NCBI RefSeq assembly: GCF_000247695.1
Contig: NW_004624748.1
Span: 5,350,162-5,414,161, forward strand
Origin: Heterocephalus glaber
Taxonomy: Eukaryota; Chordata; Mammalia; Rodentia; Bathyergidae
Direction of reading: 5' to 3'
DNA length: 64,000 bases
The translations under genes and the position numbers were made by a program. Shown here piece after piece: positions 43,327-54,960 of this stretch. The notes under the pieces are model-generated. The model was not told the DNA's origin, did no database searches, and saw only the letters and a program-made list of their open reading frames with translations. Every line of letters starts with the position of its first letter. Position 1 is the stretch's first letter.

Positions 43327-45545
43327 GTAATGAATTCTTGGTTCTAAACAATTTGCTAACTAATCCATATCTTCAAATATTTTCTTTTTAAAAAATATTT
43401 ATTTATTGACTATATTCTCCCACTAACCTAGTTGCATATATCATTCCTTCAGTGCAACAATTAGGCAAATTTCTCTCTGGCTATTACATATGAATTATAA
43501 ATTCAAAATTTCATGTGCACAACTACCTTACCTACTCTCAGAGGGGTTCCCATCCAACACTTGGAATAAGATTCAACAATTGTCTTCAAATTTTTCCATT
43601 GAAAAATAAATAAGATTGGACCTCTCCAGTTCCCCAGAAATCAAACAGATGGAAAAATCTAATGATTTTGAAAGACTTCGAGGTCCCTGACTATGCTCTG
43701 GAGCTCAGTATTTCTTTCTCTCATAAAAGACTGATTCTTTTTTTTTTCTCACTGAGATATAATAGGTGGTACCATTTCCCGCAGATTAATAAAACAATCA
43801 GAAATTTGATGAGAACCTGAGGCCCAAGTGTCAGCCTCTGAACACTTTGCTTTCTGAAGCGCCTTCTTTGAACCTACTGGGAAACCCTGAAGATACACTC
43901 AGTACCCTTGCTACTCACTCATTACTGGCTTAGAAATTTGGGTCTTTTTCTAATATTTTTCTTTGACAGGGTAGTAAGATCACTTGCTAGAAATGTGAGA
44001 TAATAGATCTATGAGGCAAGTGGGAGAAAACTAATCTGTTATCCCATACTTCTAACTATTATAAACTTTATTTTCCTGTACACCTGAGGGTTCTTTTTAC
44101 AGGTAGATTCAAGTTGTACAAACAATTGATATTCTCATTTTATCACTTAATGCAATAATATAGGTAAACATTTTCACCAGTGTTATATGTAGCTTTTAAA
44201 GCTAGTAGATTTTGGTGGTTTTTTGTTTGTTTGGTTTGGTTTTTTTGCATATTAGTTTATCATTGAGTATATTTATTTCTAGTGTACTTAAATAGTCCTG
44301 TGTCATTGATATTTGGGATATTTCCTTTTTTTTTTCACTACTATAAGTAATGCTGCAATGTACATTTTGTGTACCCAGCAAGATTTTTCCACATTTAGGA
44401 TTATTTTCTTTTGATGGACAACTAGAATAGAACTATGGGTTCAGAGAGTTCCAGGATTTTTTTTTGGAAAGGGCTTTATACTACAGTATATATTCAGTGA
44501 TAGAATTTATAAATCTGTAAGTGGGAGACGTGATAGTCCATAAGTTAATTGTTGCTTTCAAAGGTAAAAACAAAAAAAAGTTTAGTCTTCCAGCCACCAG
44601 ATATTTATTGTCTAGAAAGCCAATAGAATAAGTAAAATCCTAACTTAGTTTATAAATCCTACTCATTTACATTTGAAATCCTAACAGAACTTTTCCTGGA
44701 ACTTGATAAGCAGATTCCAAAATTTGCATGGTAGAAGTGGCAAAAGATTATGGCAATTATGAGAACTAGGGAAATCTACCCTGCCAGATATTAGGATCTT
44801 GGGTAGGGCTAAATCTCAGAAAAATTTTATTAAGTATAATAAGCAAATGTTAAAAAGATATAATTTACTCAAAGTTTAAAAATATACAAGACAATACCAT
44901 ATGTGGATTCATACATGCACATTTATAGTCTAAGGAGAATGAATAATGTAAACTGTCCAAAAGCCTTGTTATATTTGTATTTAAGTCTGTAGCTGTTAGA
45001 ACTGATGGTATAAATATGTGTTCTGATAAATGTCTCCCTATTTTCTTGTCTGTGTTAGAATTATTTCATAAAATATAAACAAATTGGATTAAACATAAAT
45101 AGAATGCCATAGGCCTGGGAAACACTGCTATTATAAAGTGATACGTCTTCTTAAGACCCTTCTGACTGCAGCAGGGACTGTAGAAGGCTGTCTTGTTAAT
45201 TAGCTTCATAGAAGGGTACTCTACATCCAAGATGAGAACAAGCTTTTTATAATTTTGTTCAAAAGTTCAGTTTTAAGGAGGATTTAGTGTGTGGCAAAAT
45301 AGAAATAGCCTGCTTCCATCTTCAGAAGATCAGAATTGGATAACAGCGGGTACATTTAAAATAGTTGACAACATGTTTGCTTATACATGTATAAATTGAG
45401 CCTGCCCTGCAACCCAACTGTTTTCCTTCCATTCAAGTTAGGAACTTGATTGTTTACTTCCCCAAAATAATATTTTGCTATTTAGAAAAAAATAACAGCT
45501 GAGTCCTAGAATTTTTTTACGGTTCTTTATTAATAGTTTTCCCTA

Positions 45546-45635
45546 GGGCCAGGGATTTAGCTGAGTGGTTCAGCTGCCTGCCTCGAAAGCACAAGGACCG
45601 GAGTTCAATCCCTGGTACCAAAAAAAAAAAAAAAA
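45546..45635 (+). mobile_element. ID-type SINE
   Basis: GGGCCAGGGATTTAGCTGAG ... GAGTTCAATCCCTGGTACC plus A tail; the flanks repeat TTTTCCCTA. Confidence 0.9.
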
Positions 45636-45987
45636 TTTTTCCCTAAGAGCACCTTCTATAAAAGGTGCAAAAAATATTGTTAATCTACAATTCAGGTTTA
45701 ACTGGGCATTTCTCTTTTTCTTTGTTAACTCTGGAAACCCTAAACAGGAAGGACTCACCATCGTATCAGTTCTCAGGTATATAAACAAGAACAGGGTCCT
45801 GGGTAATAATACAGTGTCTTTGAAAAATGCCAATCATCCTGACAAGCATTATAATGTAAAATGGCCAGAACTTTTGTGAGTTGAAGGTGTATAGTGATGC
45901 TTTCCTCCTGGTATACTCCATTCAGAAACCAAGGGTTTATGGATCTGGAAACCAGAGAATGAGGAAAACAACTTAGTGCTACCAATA

Positions 45988-46186
45988 AAACTGCCTGTAA
46001 TCCCAACACTCTGGGAGGCTGAGGCAGGAGGATAGAGTTTCAAGTTCAGCCTGCGCAATTTACATAGCAACTTAGTGAGACTCTGTCTCAAAATAAAAAA
46101 TAATAAAAGGGCTAGGGGCTGGGGACACAGCTTAGCGCTAATGCCCTGGGTTCAATCCCCAGTAGCACAAAAGCAAAAACAAAAAA
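45988..46186 (+). mobile_element. B1-ID composite SINE
   Basis: CCTGTAATCCCAACACTCTGG ... TTAGTGAGACTCTGTCTC, then GCTGGGGACACAGCTTAGCG ... GGTTCAATCCCCAGTAGC. Confidence 0.85.
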
Positions 46187-46639
46187 ATTGCTGATGGAGC
46201 CAGAGTGCACTGGGGACTGTGCTCCCAGAAGGTTTCTGACTTGCCATACTCTTTGTAAATTGTGCAGGAAAATCAGAGTCAGACAGGCTAAGAGCTCAGT
46301 GATGAAAACTAGTATCACAGACCTGTGAAGGACAAAAATGAGCTGAGAGTGTGAAGGTGCAAATAGCAGGAAACCAGGGAGAGCAAATGACAGCTAGGTA
46401 GAGGCCTCTGATGCATACTGGGTACATTGCTGGAGTAAAGTTTATCTTCACAGCTCTGGGGACCTTGAGGTTGGTCCTCTTGTCAGGTAAATGAGGTTTT
46501 GGTTTTTTTAAGGATTCCTGGAAAAGGAGATTCCACAGTCCTTCTGAGGTGCTTCCCTGAAGAAGGGTATTGAGAACCCAGAGAGGCTAAAAAGATGATT
46601 GAAGAACTAGGAAAACAAGACAGACTTAAACACTAATAC

Positions 46640-46818
46640 ATCTGGGCATGATGCACACATTTAGGCCTGGAACTCTAGGAGGCTGAGGCAGGAGCTTCGC
46701 AAGTTCAAGCCCAGCCTGAGCAACTTAGTGACTTTGCAAGACCCTGTCTCAAAATAAAAAATGGCTGGGGATGTAGCTCAGTGCAAAGGCCCTGGGTTCA
46801 ATCCAGTATTGCCCCACC
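46640..46818 (+). mobile_element. B1-ID composite SINE
   Basis: CATCTGGGCATGATGCACACA ... CAAGACCCTGTCTC, then GCTGGGGATGTAGCTCAGTG ... GGGTTCAATCCAG. Confidence 0.85.
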
Positions 46819-47454
46819 CCACCCCCAAACCTAATATGCCAAAAAAGAAAAGCTACTGAGAAATTTGATATTGTTATGTGAGAACAACAGAATACTTTTC
46901 ATGGAATGCCATAACCTGAGTCAAAGCAGATATCTCAATACAGAAGCTGAGGAGGTACACTATAAATAAAGTAGATTTCCTAAGGATGGGCTTTTGAGAC
47001 ATTGGAGTAAGTTATTGAAAATGGTCATAGAATCACCTTTCCAGAGAGCCTTAGAGGAGAAAAAAATCCACATCCAGGAGGATGTGGAAAATTACATGTG
47101 GGAGGATGAATTAGTTAAATTCTTGAGGTTTCTCTCCATTGAAAGTCTATTGTTTCTACAGTTGATTGTGATAAAGTATACTAGTAACATCAATTCACCT
47201 TTTTATAGTATTTTTAGGAGAAATAATAGTATACTCTTTGGTTAGAAGATGATTTCATTTTTCTAATATATCGCTCAACATTATCATGTAATATTATTTA
47301 GATTTTTTCATTTTGCATTGGTTTCTGTACTCTAGTAATATAATGGAGGAGAAATCATTTTTATCATAGAATATAATTGCAAGTAATAACAAGCAAAGAA
47401 TGTCTTTTAAGCCAAGATAAAACTTCAGAATAGTTAAAATGAGCTATTAAGGGT

Positions 47455-47456
<2 letters not shown>

Positions 47457-47496
<40 letters not shown>

Positions 47497-47497
47497 G
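47457..47497. repeat. (GT)n microsatellite
   Basis: About 20 GT units ending GCGTGTG, directly before an antisense ID fragment. Confidence 0.95.
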
Positions 47498-47570
47498 CTG
47501 CCAAGGACCAAACCCAGGCCCTTGTATGTGCTCAGCATGCCCTGTGCCACTGACTTGCATCCCTAGCCCA
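47498..47570 (-). mobile_element. Older ID-type SINE, antisense
   Basis: CTGCCAAGGACCAAACCCAGG ... GCCACTGACTTGCATCCCTAG. Confidence 0.65.
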
Positions 47571-47734
47571 GTTATTGGGTTAAAATTTGACAGCAAATGT
47601 TTAGGGAAGCAATTACTGTTATGTGTGACATTGGTGATGACTTTTGAGGGAAGTGACAACAGTAACTGAATGAGCAATTGCTAAACATTTACAAGGATTT
47701 ACTGCTTTCAAAACCCAGCGAAGTTTTAGTAATT

Positions 47735-48076
47735 AAAGATAGTGAAGTACTTATACATACTACAATGTGGATGAACCTTGGATTCAAGCTAAATGAAAGA
47801 AGCCAGTCTCAAAGACTGCACATTATATGATTCCATCGATATGAAATGCCTAGAATAGGCAAACTTCTAAAGGCATAAAGTAGATTAGTGGTTTGCTAGA
47901 GATGCAGGTCGGAATGAGAGACGACTGCTAATGGGTTCAGGGCTTCTTTTTCGGGTGATAGAAATGTCCCAAAGTTGACGACAGTGATGCACAACTCTGA
48001 ATATGCAAAAAATCATTGAAATGTACACTTTGAATTGGTGAACTGTATGCATATGAATTATATCTTAATAAAGCTG
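47735..48076 (+). mobile_element. Old L1 (L1M-type) 3' end
   Basis: ACAATGTGGATGAACCTTGG, TATGATTCCATCGATATGAA, AGTAGATTAGTGGTTTGCTAG and GAATTGGTGAACTGTATGC match the 3' UTR of old L1s. Confidence 0.75.
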
Positions 48077-48096
48077 GGGGGTTTTTTGGTACCAGG
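48077..48096 (-). mobile_element. Extremely 5'-truncated ID SINE, 20 bp, with 10-bp duplication
   Basis: GGGGGTTTTTTGGTACCAGG lies between two perfect AATAAAGCTG copies (48067-48076, 48097-48106). TTTTTTGGTACCAGG is exactly the antisense 3' end of the ID family. Confidence 0.75.
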
Positions 48097-48414
48097 AATA
48101 AAGCTGTTTTTAAAACCTTTAAAACTCTTACAGAATACAAGTCATCATGAGACTATTCCACCAACAAAACAGCCTACAAACTTGAATTATTCAATTCAAA
48201 TTAATGTATATTATTATTAAGGAAGTTTCCAAACATCCACCATATGTTTGGCTGTCAAAAGGCAATTATGAAAATGACAAAAAAAAAAACTTTAGAAAGA
48301 AGGCCCCAAACAGATTCCTGTTTCTTTGACCTGCTAGTTTACTTAAAAATTTTAAAGATGAGAAAATGTCATGATAGTTTTACCCCAGACTCTTTCCCCC
48401 TCCTTGCCCTTATC

Positions 48415-48575
48415 TTTTGTTGTTGTTGTTGTTGGTTGAGACAGTGTCTTGCTCTGTAGTTCAGGCTGTCATTGAGCTCACTATGCAGCCCAGGCTGGCC
48501 TTGAACTCCAGGCAATCCCCCTGCCTCAGCCTCCCGATTGCTGAGATTACAGACATGCACCACCTCGCCCCATCT
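48415..48575 (-). mobile_element. B1 SINE, antisense
   Basis: (GTT)n then TTGAGACAGTGTCTTGCTCTG ... TTGCTGAGATTACAGACATG. Confidence 0.9.
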
Positions 48576-49129
48576 ATGCTCGCCCTTATCTTAAGCAGTA
48601 TCAACTTTGAACCAAACTGTTCCAAGGGAGCTGCCCTCTTCAAGGGAGAGCACAAGGCTGCCCAGGGACTATGCTGCGGTCCTGGGAATGTGCACAGCAC
48701 AGCCCTCAGGAAGGCTCAGGCCCCACGGCCTGTACGAGGGATTCTGCTGCACCTGCTTGGGCCTCATCTAAAGAGTGAGGCAATAAAGGTGGCCTAAGGA
48801 CAAAAGGATGCCATACATATGAACTGTCTAACACAATGCCCAGTGCAGAGCAAAGATTCAGACACTGGGACTCTAGTACTAAGTCTTTCAAGTGGTCTCA
48901 CCTAGTGAGTGTATGAAATGTCAAAAACATATTATTAAGCAGAAGAGCAGGTTACAACCCAGTGTGTGCAGAATGCAAGCTCAGTTTTGTTTAAAATATA
49001 TTTGTGTATAGCTACGTGCACAGAAAACAATTCAAGAAGGATGTACCAAATATGATTATCTTTTGGTGGAGGAGTTAAGTGGTTTGGTTTGGTTTATTTT
49101 TTTATATTGATTGATTGATCAATTGTGTT

Positions 49130-49210
49130 GTGGTGCTAGAATGGAACACCAGGCCTTACGCACATGTGCTAAGCAAATGTGCTACCACCAAGCTACTCCT
49201 CTGCCCTGTA
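49130..49210 (-). mobile_element. Older ID-type SINE, antisense
   Basis: GTGCTAGAATGGAACACCAGG ... CTACCACCAAGCTACTCC. Confidence 0.6.
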
Positions 49211-49985
49211 GGTGATTTTTTTACTTTCTTCTTTGTGTTTTACTCTATTTCCCTAGTTTCCCACATGTATCACTGTATCATCAGAGTGATTACAGCAATG
49301 GCAGCAATGAGGAGGCGGATTTCGGGCAGTTCTAGAGATCTTTATAGTGTACTAAACTTTGAGCCTGCTGGCCTCCACCACCTGTACTGCTTTCTTCCCG
49401 GGGTTGATTTTTTTCCTTGTTGTGCAGCCAGGCCCAGTCCAGTTCTAGTGTGGGTGCAACAGTGCTTATGGACAACGAACTGGCTTGCAGAGGCAGCGAT
49501 CTGGTTCTTCTTTCTCAAACAAGGAGTACTGATCTCTGATCAGTATTTCTAAGTATTGTATCAAAATATTCTAAATACTTACTACTCAGATTTGTATTCG
49601 TTTAAATAACAATACACATTCCAGACTTTCAGTATGTATCTTTGAAAATTAGGTCTGCAAAGCAGAAGGCAAACCCTCCAATACCTTATCTGGTTCACAT
49701 CTCTCTTGATAAAGAGAATTTCAATGATATTAATGAATGAAAACGTAGACTTTTTATTTTTCATAAGAACCATTTCAGTTTGAATTGGAGAGAAAAATAT
49801 TTTTGGTTCAGAAAACTAAAAGTATTGGAGTTATGGCTATGATATTTACGTTTCTCTCATACTTGAGAAGCCATAAATCACATTTCTGAGACATGTCGTA
49901 TAAACTAAGGTACACCAGCAATAAGACTGCATTCTAAAAGGAAGTCACGGGGCAGTTTTCCTGTTTAAATGTGCTGGTGTGCTTT

Positions 49986-50077
49986 TTTTTTTTTTTTTTT
50001 TTGGGTGCCGGGGATCGAACTCGGGACCTTTCCCTTGCAAGGCAGGCGCCGGAAACACTGAGCTAAATCCCCGGCCC
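49986..50077 (-). mobile_element. ID-type SINE, antisense
   Basis: T tract, GGTGCCGGGGATCGAACTCGG ... GAGCTAAATCCCCGGCC; 12-bp duplication CTGGTGTGCTTT at 49974-49985 and 50078-50089. Confidence 0.93.
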
Positions 50078-51639
50078 CTGGTGTGCTTTGAGAAGTGTTT
50101 CATAAAAAAAAAAAACAATGAGGACAACAGAAAGAGCCGGAAGAAGCTCTTCTGAACACAATAGTCAAAAGCTCCAGTTCCCCATTACTTTGAGTTAGAA
50201 GTGTGTTCCTTTGGATCAGTGGGCTACCGCAAGCTGCCGCCAGGGACTCATGCACAATTGCCACAGTTGCCTGCAATCAGTAACCATCTTTAGAAGCAGC
50301 AGAGGTCAGGAGCTATAAAAAACAAAAATAAGGGAAAATTTAAAACTTGAAAACAACATTTTTCTTAGGTTTATGGTACAGGGTATGGGTTCAGTGGAGC
50401 TAATCCAATGATGCCTGTGTGCAAATTTCACCACTGTTTTTAAACAGAACCTTAGTTTTTCAATATATTTACCCCCCCTCCCTTTTTTTAGAAATGAAAA
50501 CTGTTGTGAGTTATTTATGTAGTTACCACAAAATGCCAGACAATTTTTAGCTAAAACTTCTCAGCAACTCCATTGTAAACAGTTACCAGAAGAGGTTCAC
50601 GGTTTGGCTCCAGTATGCAATTTCCTACCATACACATAGGTATTATATCAACATCAGACACTTTGTGTAACATTGTAAACAAGCCTGGAATCCTTTTTTT
50701 TTTTTTAGTAACAGTTTTAGTTCGTTGTAGTAAAAGTCACATAAGATTCACCATGTGAGCCATTTTAAAATATTACAATTCAGTGACATCCAGCATATTT
50801 ACAGTGTTGTGCAACCATCCCCACTGTCTACTTCTGGGACATTCCATCACCCTAAAAGCAAACCCTGTACTCATCAAGTAGTCCCTCCCCATTTTTTCTT
50901 GCCTCCACCCCTGGCAACCACCAATCTGCTTTCTAGCTCTGTGGATCTGCCTATTCAGGATATTTTGTATAAATGGAATCAAATCTGTGTTGCACTGTGA
51001 TCCTTCAGTACTTCATTCCTGTTAATGTGGAGATCATCTATGGGTATTCCACTGCTTGGATATCCATTCACCAGTTGATTGATACTTAGGTTATTTCCAC
51101 TTTGTCCTAGTATGAGTAGTGCTGTAATGAATATTAGAGTATAAATTTTTGTTTGAACAAATGTTTTCCATTTTAGGAATCCAATTGTTCAGTCATATGG
51201 TAATTCAACATTTAACTAACGGAGGAAATGCCAAACTGTTTTCCACAGAATCTGCACCATTGAACATTCTTACCTGCAAAGTACAGGGTCCCAGTTGCTC
51301 TTTCTCCTCAAAACAGTTATTATCAGTTTTATTTAATTGTACCCATCCTAGTAGATGAAAAGGTTATCTCATTGTGGTTTTGATTTGAATTTCCCTAATG
51401 AATAATTTGGAGCAGTTTTAATGTGTTTTTTGGCCATTTATGTATCTTTGAAAAAAATGTCTATTCAAATTTTTTGTCTTTTAAATGGATTGCTTATTTT
51501 TTTGTTGGATTTTAAGGGTTCTTTACATATTCTAGATACATGCCAGTGCTCGGATATTTGATTTGAAAATATTTTCTCCAATTCTGTGAGTTTTCTTTTT
51601 ATTCTTCCAAGTATCCTGTGATACACTAAAATTTTAATT

Positions 51640-51840
51640 TTTTTTTTTTTCAGTACTGCACCCAGGGCTTCCCGAATGCTAGGCAAGCACTCTATTACTG
51701 AGCTACATCCCCAGCCTTTGTGTTTGTTTGTTTGTTTCTTTAAAGACAGTGTCTCACTAAGTCGCCCAGGCTAGGCTGACCTGGAACTTGCAGTCCTCCT
51801 GCCTCAGCTTCCTGAGTAGTTGGAATTATAGGTGCCTGGC
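51640..51840 (-). mobile_element. B1-ID composite SINE, antisense, inside the L1
   Basis: CAGTACTGCACCCAGGGCTTC ... GAGCTACATCCCCAGCC, then AAGACAGTGTCTCACTAAGTC ... GTTGGAATTATAGGTGCC. Confidence 0.85.
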
Positions 51841-52185
51841 TTAAAGTTTTAAATTTTGATGAATTTCAATTTATCTAAGTTTTTTCATTGCTGGTGCTTT
51901 TGGTATCATATCTAAGAAACCATGACCAAATCCAAGGTCATGAGCATGTACTCCAATATTTTTCTCTAAAAGCTCTTATATTTGGGTTTTGATTTTAAAT
52001 TATTTTTGGTGTAAAGGGTGAGGTTGTGAGGTAAGGGCCCACCTTCATTCTTTTGCAAGTGGATTCCCAGTTGTCCCATACTGAATTTTTTTTAATCATG
52101 AGAGGGTATTGGGTCTTGTCAAATACTTCTCCTTTATTAGTTGGGATGATCATGTGGTTTTCCTTCATTCAATTAATTGATATAC

Positions 52186-52650
52186 TAGTTTCCTAAGACT
52201 TCTATAACCTTGAAGCACAAGCAGAGTGGCTTAAAACAAAAGAAATTTATTCTCCTACAACTCTGGGGTCCAGAAATCCAAAGTCAAAGTCTGAACAGGA
52301 TTGGTTCCTGTAGGAAGCTCTGGGGGAGGGAGACTTTCCATCCTCTCTCCCCAGCTTCTGGTTCTTGTCAGTAATCCTTGGCATTCCTTGGCTTGCAGAT
52401 ACATCACTCAATTCTCTGTCTCCATCTTCACAAGACATTTCTGTCTACATGCTTGTATTTTTTGTGTCCACAGTTCCCTCTCTTATAAGGACAACAGTAG
52501 TTGGAAGGGCCCCATAAACAAATATAACCTCGTCTTAACTTGATTACATATGGAAAGCGCCCTTTCCCAAACAAGATCACATCCAGATACCAAGGGTTAG
52601 GAGGTGGATATATCTCTTTTGAGAACACAGTTTAACCCAGTACATTGTAG
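52186..52650 (+). mobile_element. Old mammalian interspersed repeat inside the L1, class not assigned
   Basis: GTTTCCTAAGACTTCTATAACC ... GTGGCTTAAAACAAAAGAAATTTATTCTC ... TTAACTTGATTACATATGGAAAG is a familiar mammalian repeat; I cannot place its class from memory. Confidence 0.55.
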
Positions 52651-53183
52651 TGTGTTACACTGACTGATTTTCTTATTTGAACCATGTGGAATATAATTCT
52701 TTTCATATGCCTGTGGACTTAGTAAGCTAGTATTTTACTGAAGATTTTTTTTTAAATTTTTATTCATAACACATATTGGTAAGTTTTCTCTTATCGTCCT
52801 ATCTATCTTTAGTTTGAGGATACTGGTGGTCTCAGAATGAGTTAGGAAGTGTTCCTTGTTGAGGAAGAATTTGAAAAATATTCATGTTAATTTTTCTTTA
52901 AATGTTGATAGAATTTACCAGTAAAGTCATGTGGTTCTGAGCTTTTTGTTGTTGTTGTGACTTTTTTTAAATTACTGACTTGATATCTTGTAATAGATCT
53001 GTTCAGATTTTCTTCTTGAGGAATTTGGTCATTTCACCTAATACATTGCTGTACAGTCATTCATAGTATTCTCTCCTATTTTTTGTTGTTGTTTCTATAA
53101 GGTTGTAACCACTTTCATTTCATTGAATCTTCTCTGTTTTTTGTCACTCTAGCTAATGGCTTGTCAACTTTGTTGATCTTTTT

Positions 53184-53217
53184 ACACTTGATCTTAGCCA
53201 AAAGGCTGAGAAGCGAT
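53184..53217 (-). pseudogene. U2 snRNA 3'-truncated retropseudogene (nt 1-34)
   Basis: Read on the minus strand, ATCGCTTCTCAGCCTTTTGG then CTAAGATCAAGTGT equals U2 nucleotides 1-34 with one change. It is flanked by the perfect 13-bp duplication TGTTGATCTTTTT (53171-53183, 53218-53230). In the insert's orientation the target reads TTT/AAAAAG, an L1 endonuclease-type site. No A tail is present. It lies inside an old L1. Confidence 0.9.
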
Positions 53218-54059
53218 TGTTGATCTTTTTAAAGAACCAACTTTTGGTTTCATTGATTTTCTCTGTAGTTTTTCTCTCTTCCATTTTGTTTATCTCTGCT
53301 CTAATCTTTATGGCTTCCTTTTTTTGCCTTGGTTTAGTTGACTTTTCTTTTTCTAGTTCCTTAAGGTAAAGTTAGGTTATTGCTTGAGATGTTTGAATGT
53401 AGGTATTTATAACTATAAATTTCTTCCAAGTATTGCTTTTGGTGCATCCATATGTTCTGATTTATTGTGTTTTTGTTTACATTTGTCTTGAAGTATTTTC
53501 TAACTTCCTTTGTGATGTTTTTGTCCCAGTGGTTGTTATATTAAGAGGACCTTGGTGTATTTTATAGCTCAGAAAGTCAAAGATCAATAGCTTCTTGTCA
53601 CCTCATGGCTCTAGACTTGTCAAGTGAGAGCTTGGGAGAGCCTTTTCCTTCTCTGTTCCAGTCTGGGCCTGACTGAGGTGGGTTTATTATGAGAGAACAG
53701 TGAGCCACTGGCGGCCACAGGTTCATGCAGAGCTTCCAAACAGTGCTCTGTGCTCCTTAGCACTTGCTGAGTGAGCAAAATCTCCAAGGCCTTTGATGGA
53801 AAGAACAGAAACATCAAGAATTAATGTATCATATTTATATCATATTTAAACTCTTTCAGGAATGAATTGCCCAAACTAGTTGAGTATTAGAGATTTGTGG
53901 ATTTTGGCTCCCAGTTTTGAACCTCCCCTGGCAAGATGTCATGTTTTATCATTTCTCACAAATGCAAACAAGCACCCTGGGTTTGATCTCAGCTTCAGCT
54001 TCAACAATTCTGTGTACGTGGAGCAGCACTGACCCCTGCTGCTTACCCCACTGAGTGCC

Positions 54060-54262
54060 TGCAAGCACCAGGAACTGTTCCAGTGCCTATGAGAATACAT
54101 GTAGCATTCTCACAAAGCCTCAGTTACCTAATGGCTCATACATGCCATCCTTATCCTCATTTTCCAGATGAAGAAACTGGGGTGCAGAGAGGTAAAGAAG
54201 TTTTGCAGGATCATACAGCTAATACATGGTAGTTTATGTACTGGGTTTTGAATCCGGCTGTC
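54060..54262 (-). mobile_element. MIR SINE, antisense
   Basis: CATTTTCCAGATGAAGAAACTGG ... CATACAGCTAATACATGG ... TTTTGAATCCGGCTGTCTG is a clear antisense MIR. Confidence 0.85.
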
Positions 54263-54264
54263 TG

Positions 54265-54450
54265 CCTCAGTCTGTGGCTCAATCATAGTATCAGGCAGTC
54301 AAGTTTCTTAACTTCGTTAAACCTTAGTTTCCTTATTTATCAAATGGGGTAACAGCCATCATACCTCAGGGGTGCTGTGTGGATTAAGTGTTCTGATGAA
54401 TGTGAAGTGCTGATTCAACTGAGTAAAAATAACCAGCTAGCATGGCTATA
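54265..54450 (+). mobile_element. MIR SINE
   Basis: TTTCTTAACTTCGTTAAACC ... TAGTTTCCTTATTTATCAAATGG ... GTGGATTAAGTG is a sense MIR next to the antisense one. Confidence 0.75.
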
Positions 54451-54869
54451 AATAGGTGGTGGAAGGTCATGTATACAGCTGACCAGAACTAAAGTGATGG
54501 AACAGCGACCAGGCCCTAAAACAAGGTCAGGCACTTTACCTCAGCAGTCCCAAGTCCCCACTCTGCAGGGACAACAGAAGGTCTTTGGAAGACTCACCTG
54601 TGTGTGTTCTCCAGTGTATCTCCAGTGCTGCAGGTAGAGGCCCTTTTATTCTGGATGAAACTCCATTAAAAAGATTTGTTTGTGGACACTGCTAACAGGT
54701 AGAAGTGGGATTTGAACACTGGTTATACCTCTCACTGAACTAGGGTCTGAGAGCCTGCCCTGCTAAAACCCTCATCCCACTCTCACTCCTGTGGTTGTTC
54801 CCACAGCCGGTGTCCATGCCCATCTTGGGGCTTCCATTGGTGAAATTCCATATTTCCAGAATTCTTTCT

Positions 54870-54960
54870 TTCTTTTTTTCTTTTTTTGGTACCGGGGATC
54901 AAACTCAGGACCTTGCATTTCTAAGGCAGGCAGCAGTACCACTGAGCTAACTCCCCGGCC
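54870..54960 (-). mobile_element. ID-type SINE, antisense
   Basis: GGTACCGGGGATCAAACTCAGG ... GAGCTAACTCCCCGGCC; perfect 14-bp duplication CCAGAATTCTTTCT at 54856-54869 and 54961-54974. Confidence 0.93.

Larger units (their letters stand above)
50705..53560 (-). mobile_element. Old L1 (L1M-type), antisense, 3' UTR into ORF2, with several insertions
   Basis: Antisense landmarks run from the 3' end (CAGTGTTGTGCAACCATCCC; CTCATTGTGGTTTTGATTTG) to ORF2. The minus strand over about 53150-53300 encodes IKIRAEINKMEERKTTEKIN then ETKSWFF-KINKVDKP, typical L1 ORF2 text. It is interrupted by a B1-ID composite (51640-51840), an old repeat (52186-52650) and the U2 fragment (53184-53217), and has internal deletions. 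Confidence 0.85.

Noticed and set aside
48417..48797. 126-codon open frame on the plus strand
   Set aside because: Its first half is an antisense B1 SINE; the rest has no recognisable similarity.
1473..54960. tRNA genes at the many TAGCTCAGTGG...GTTCGATCC motifs
   Set aside because: These have A tails and target duplications and lack a proper cloverleaf; they are tRNA-derived SINEs.
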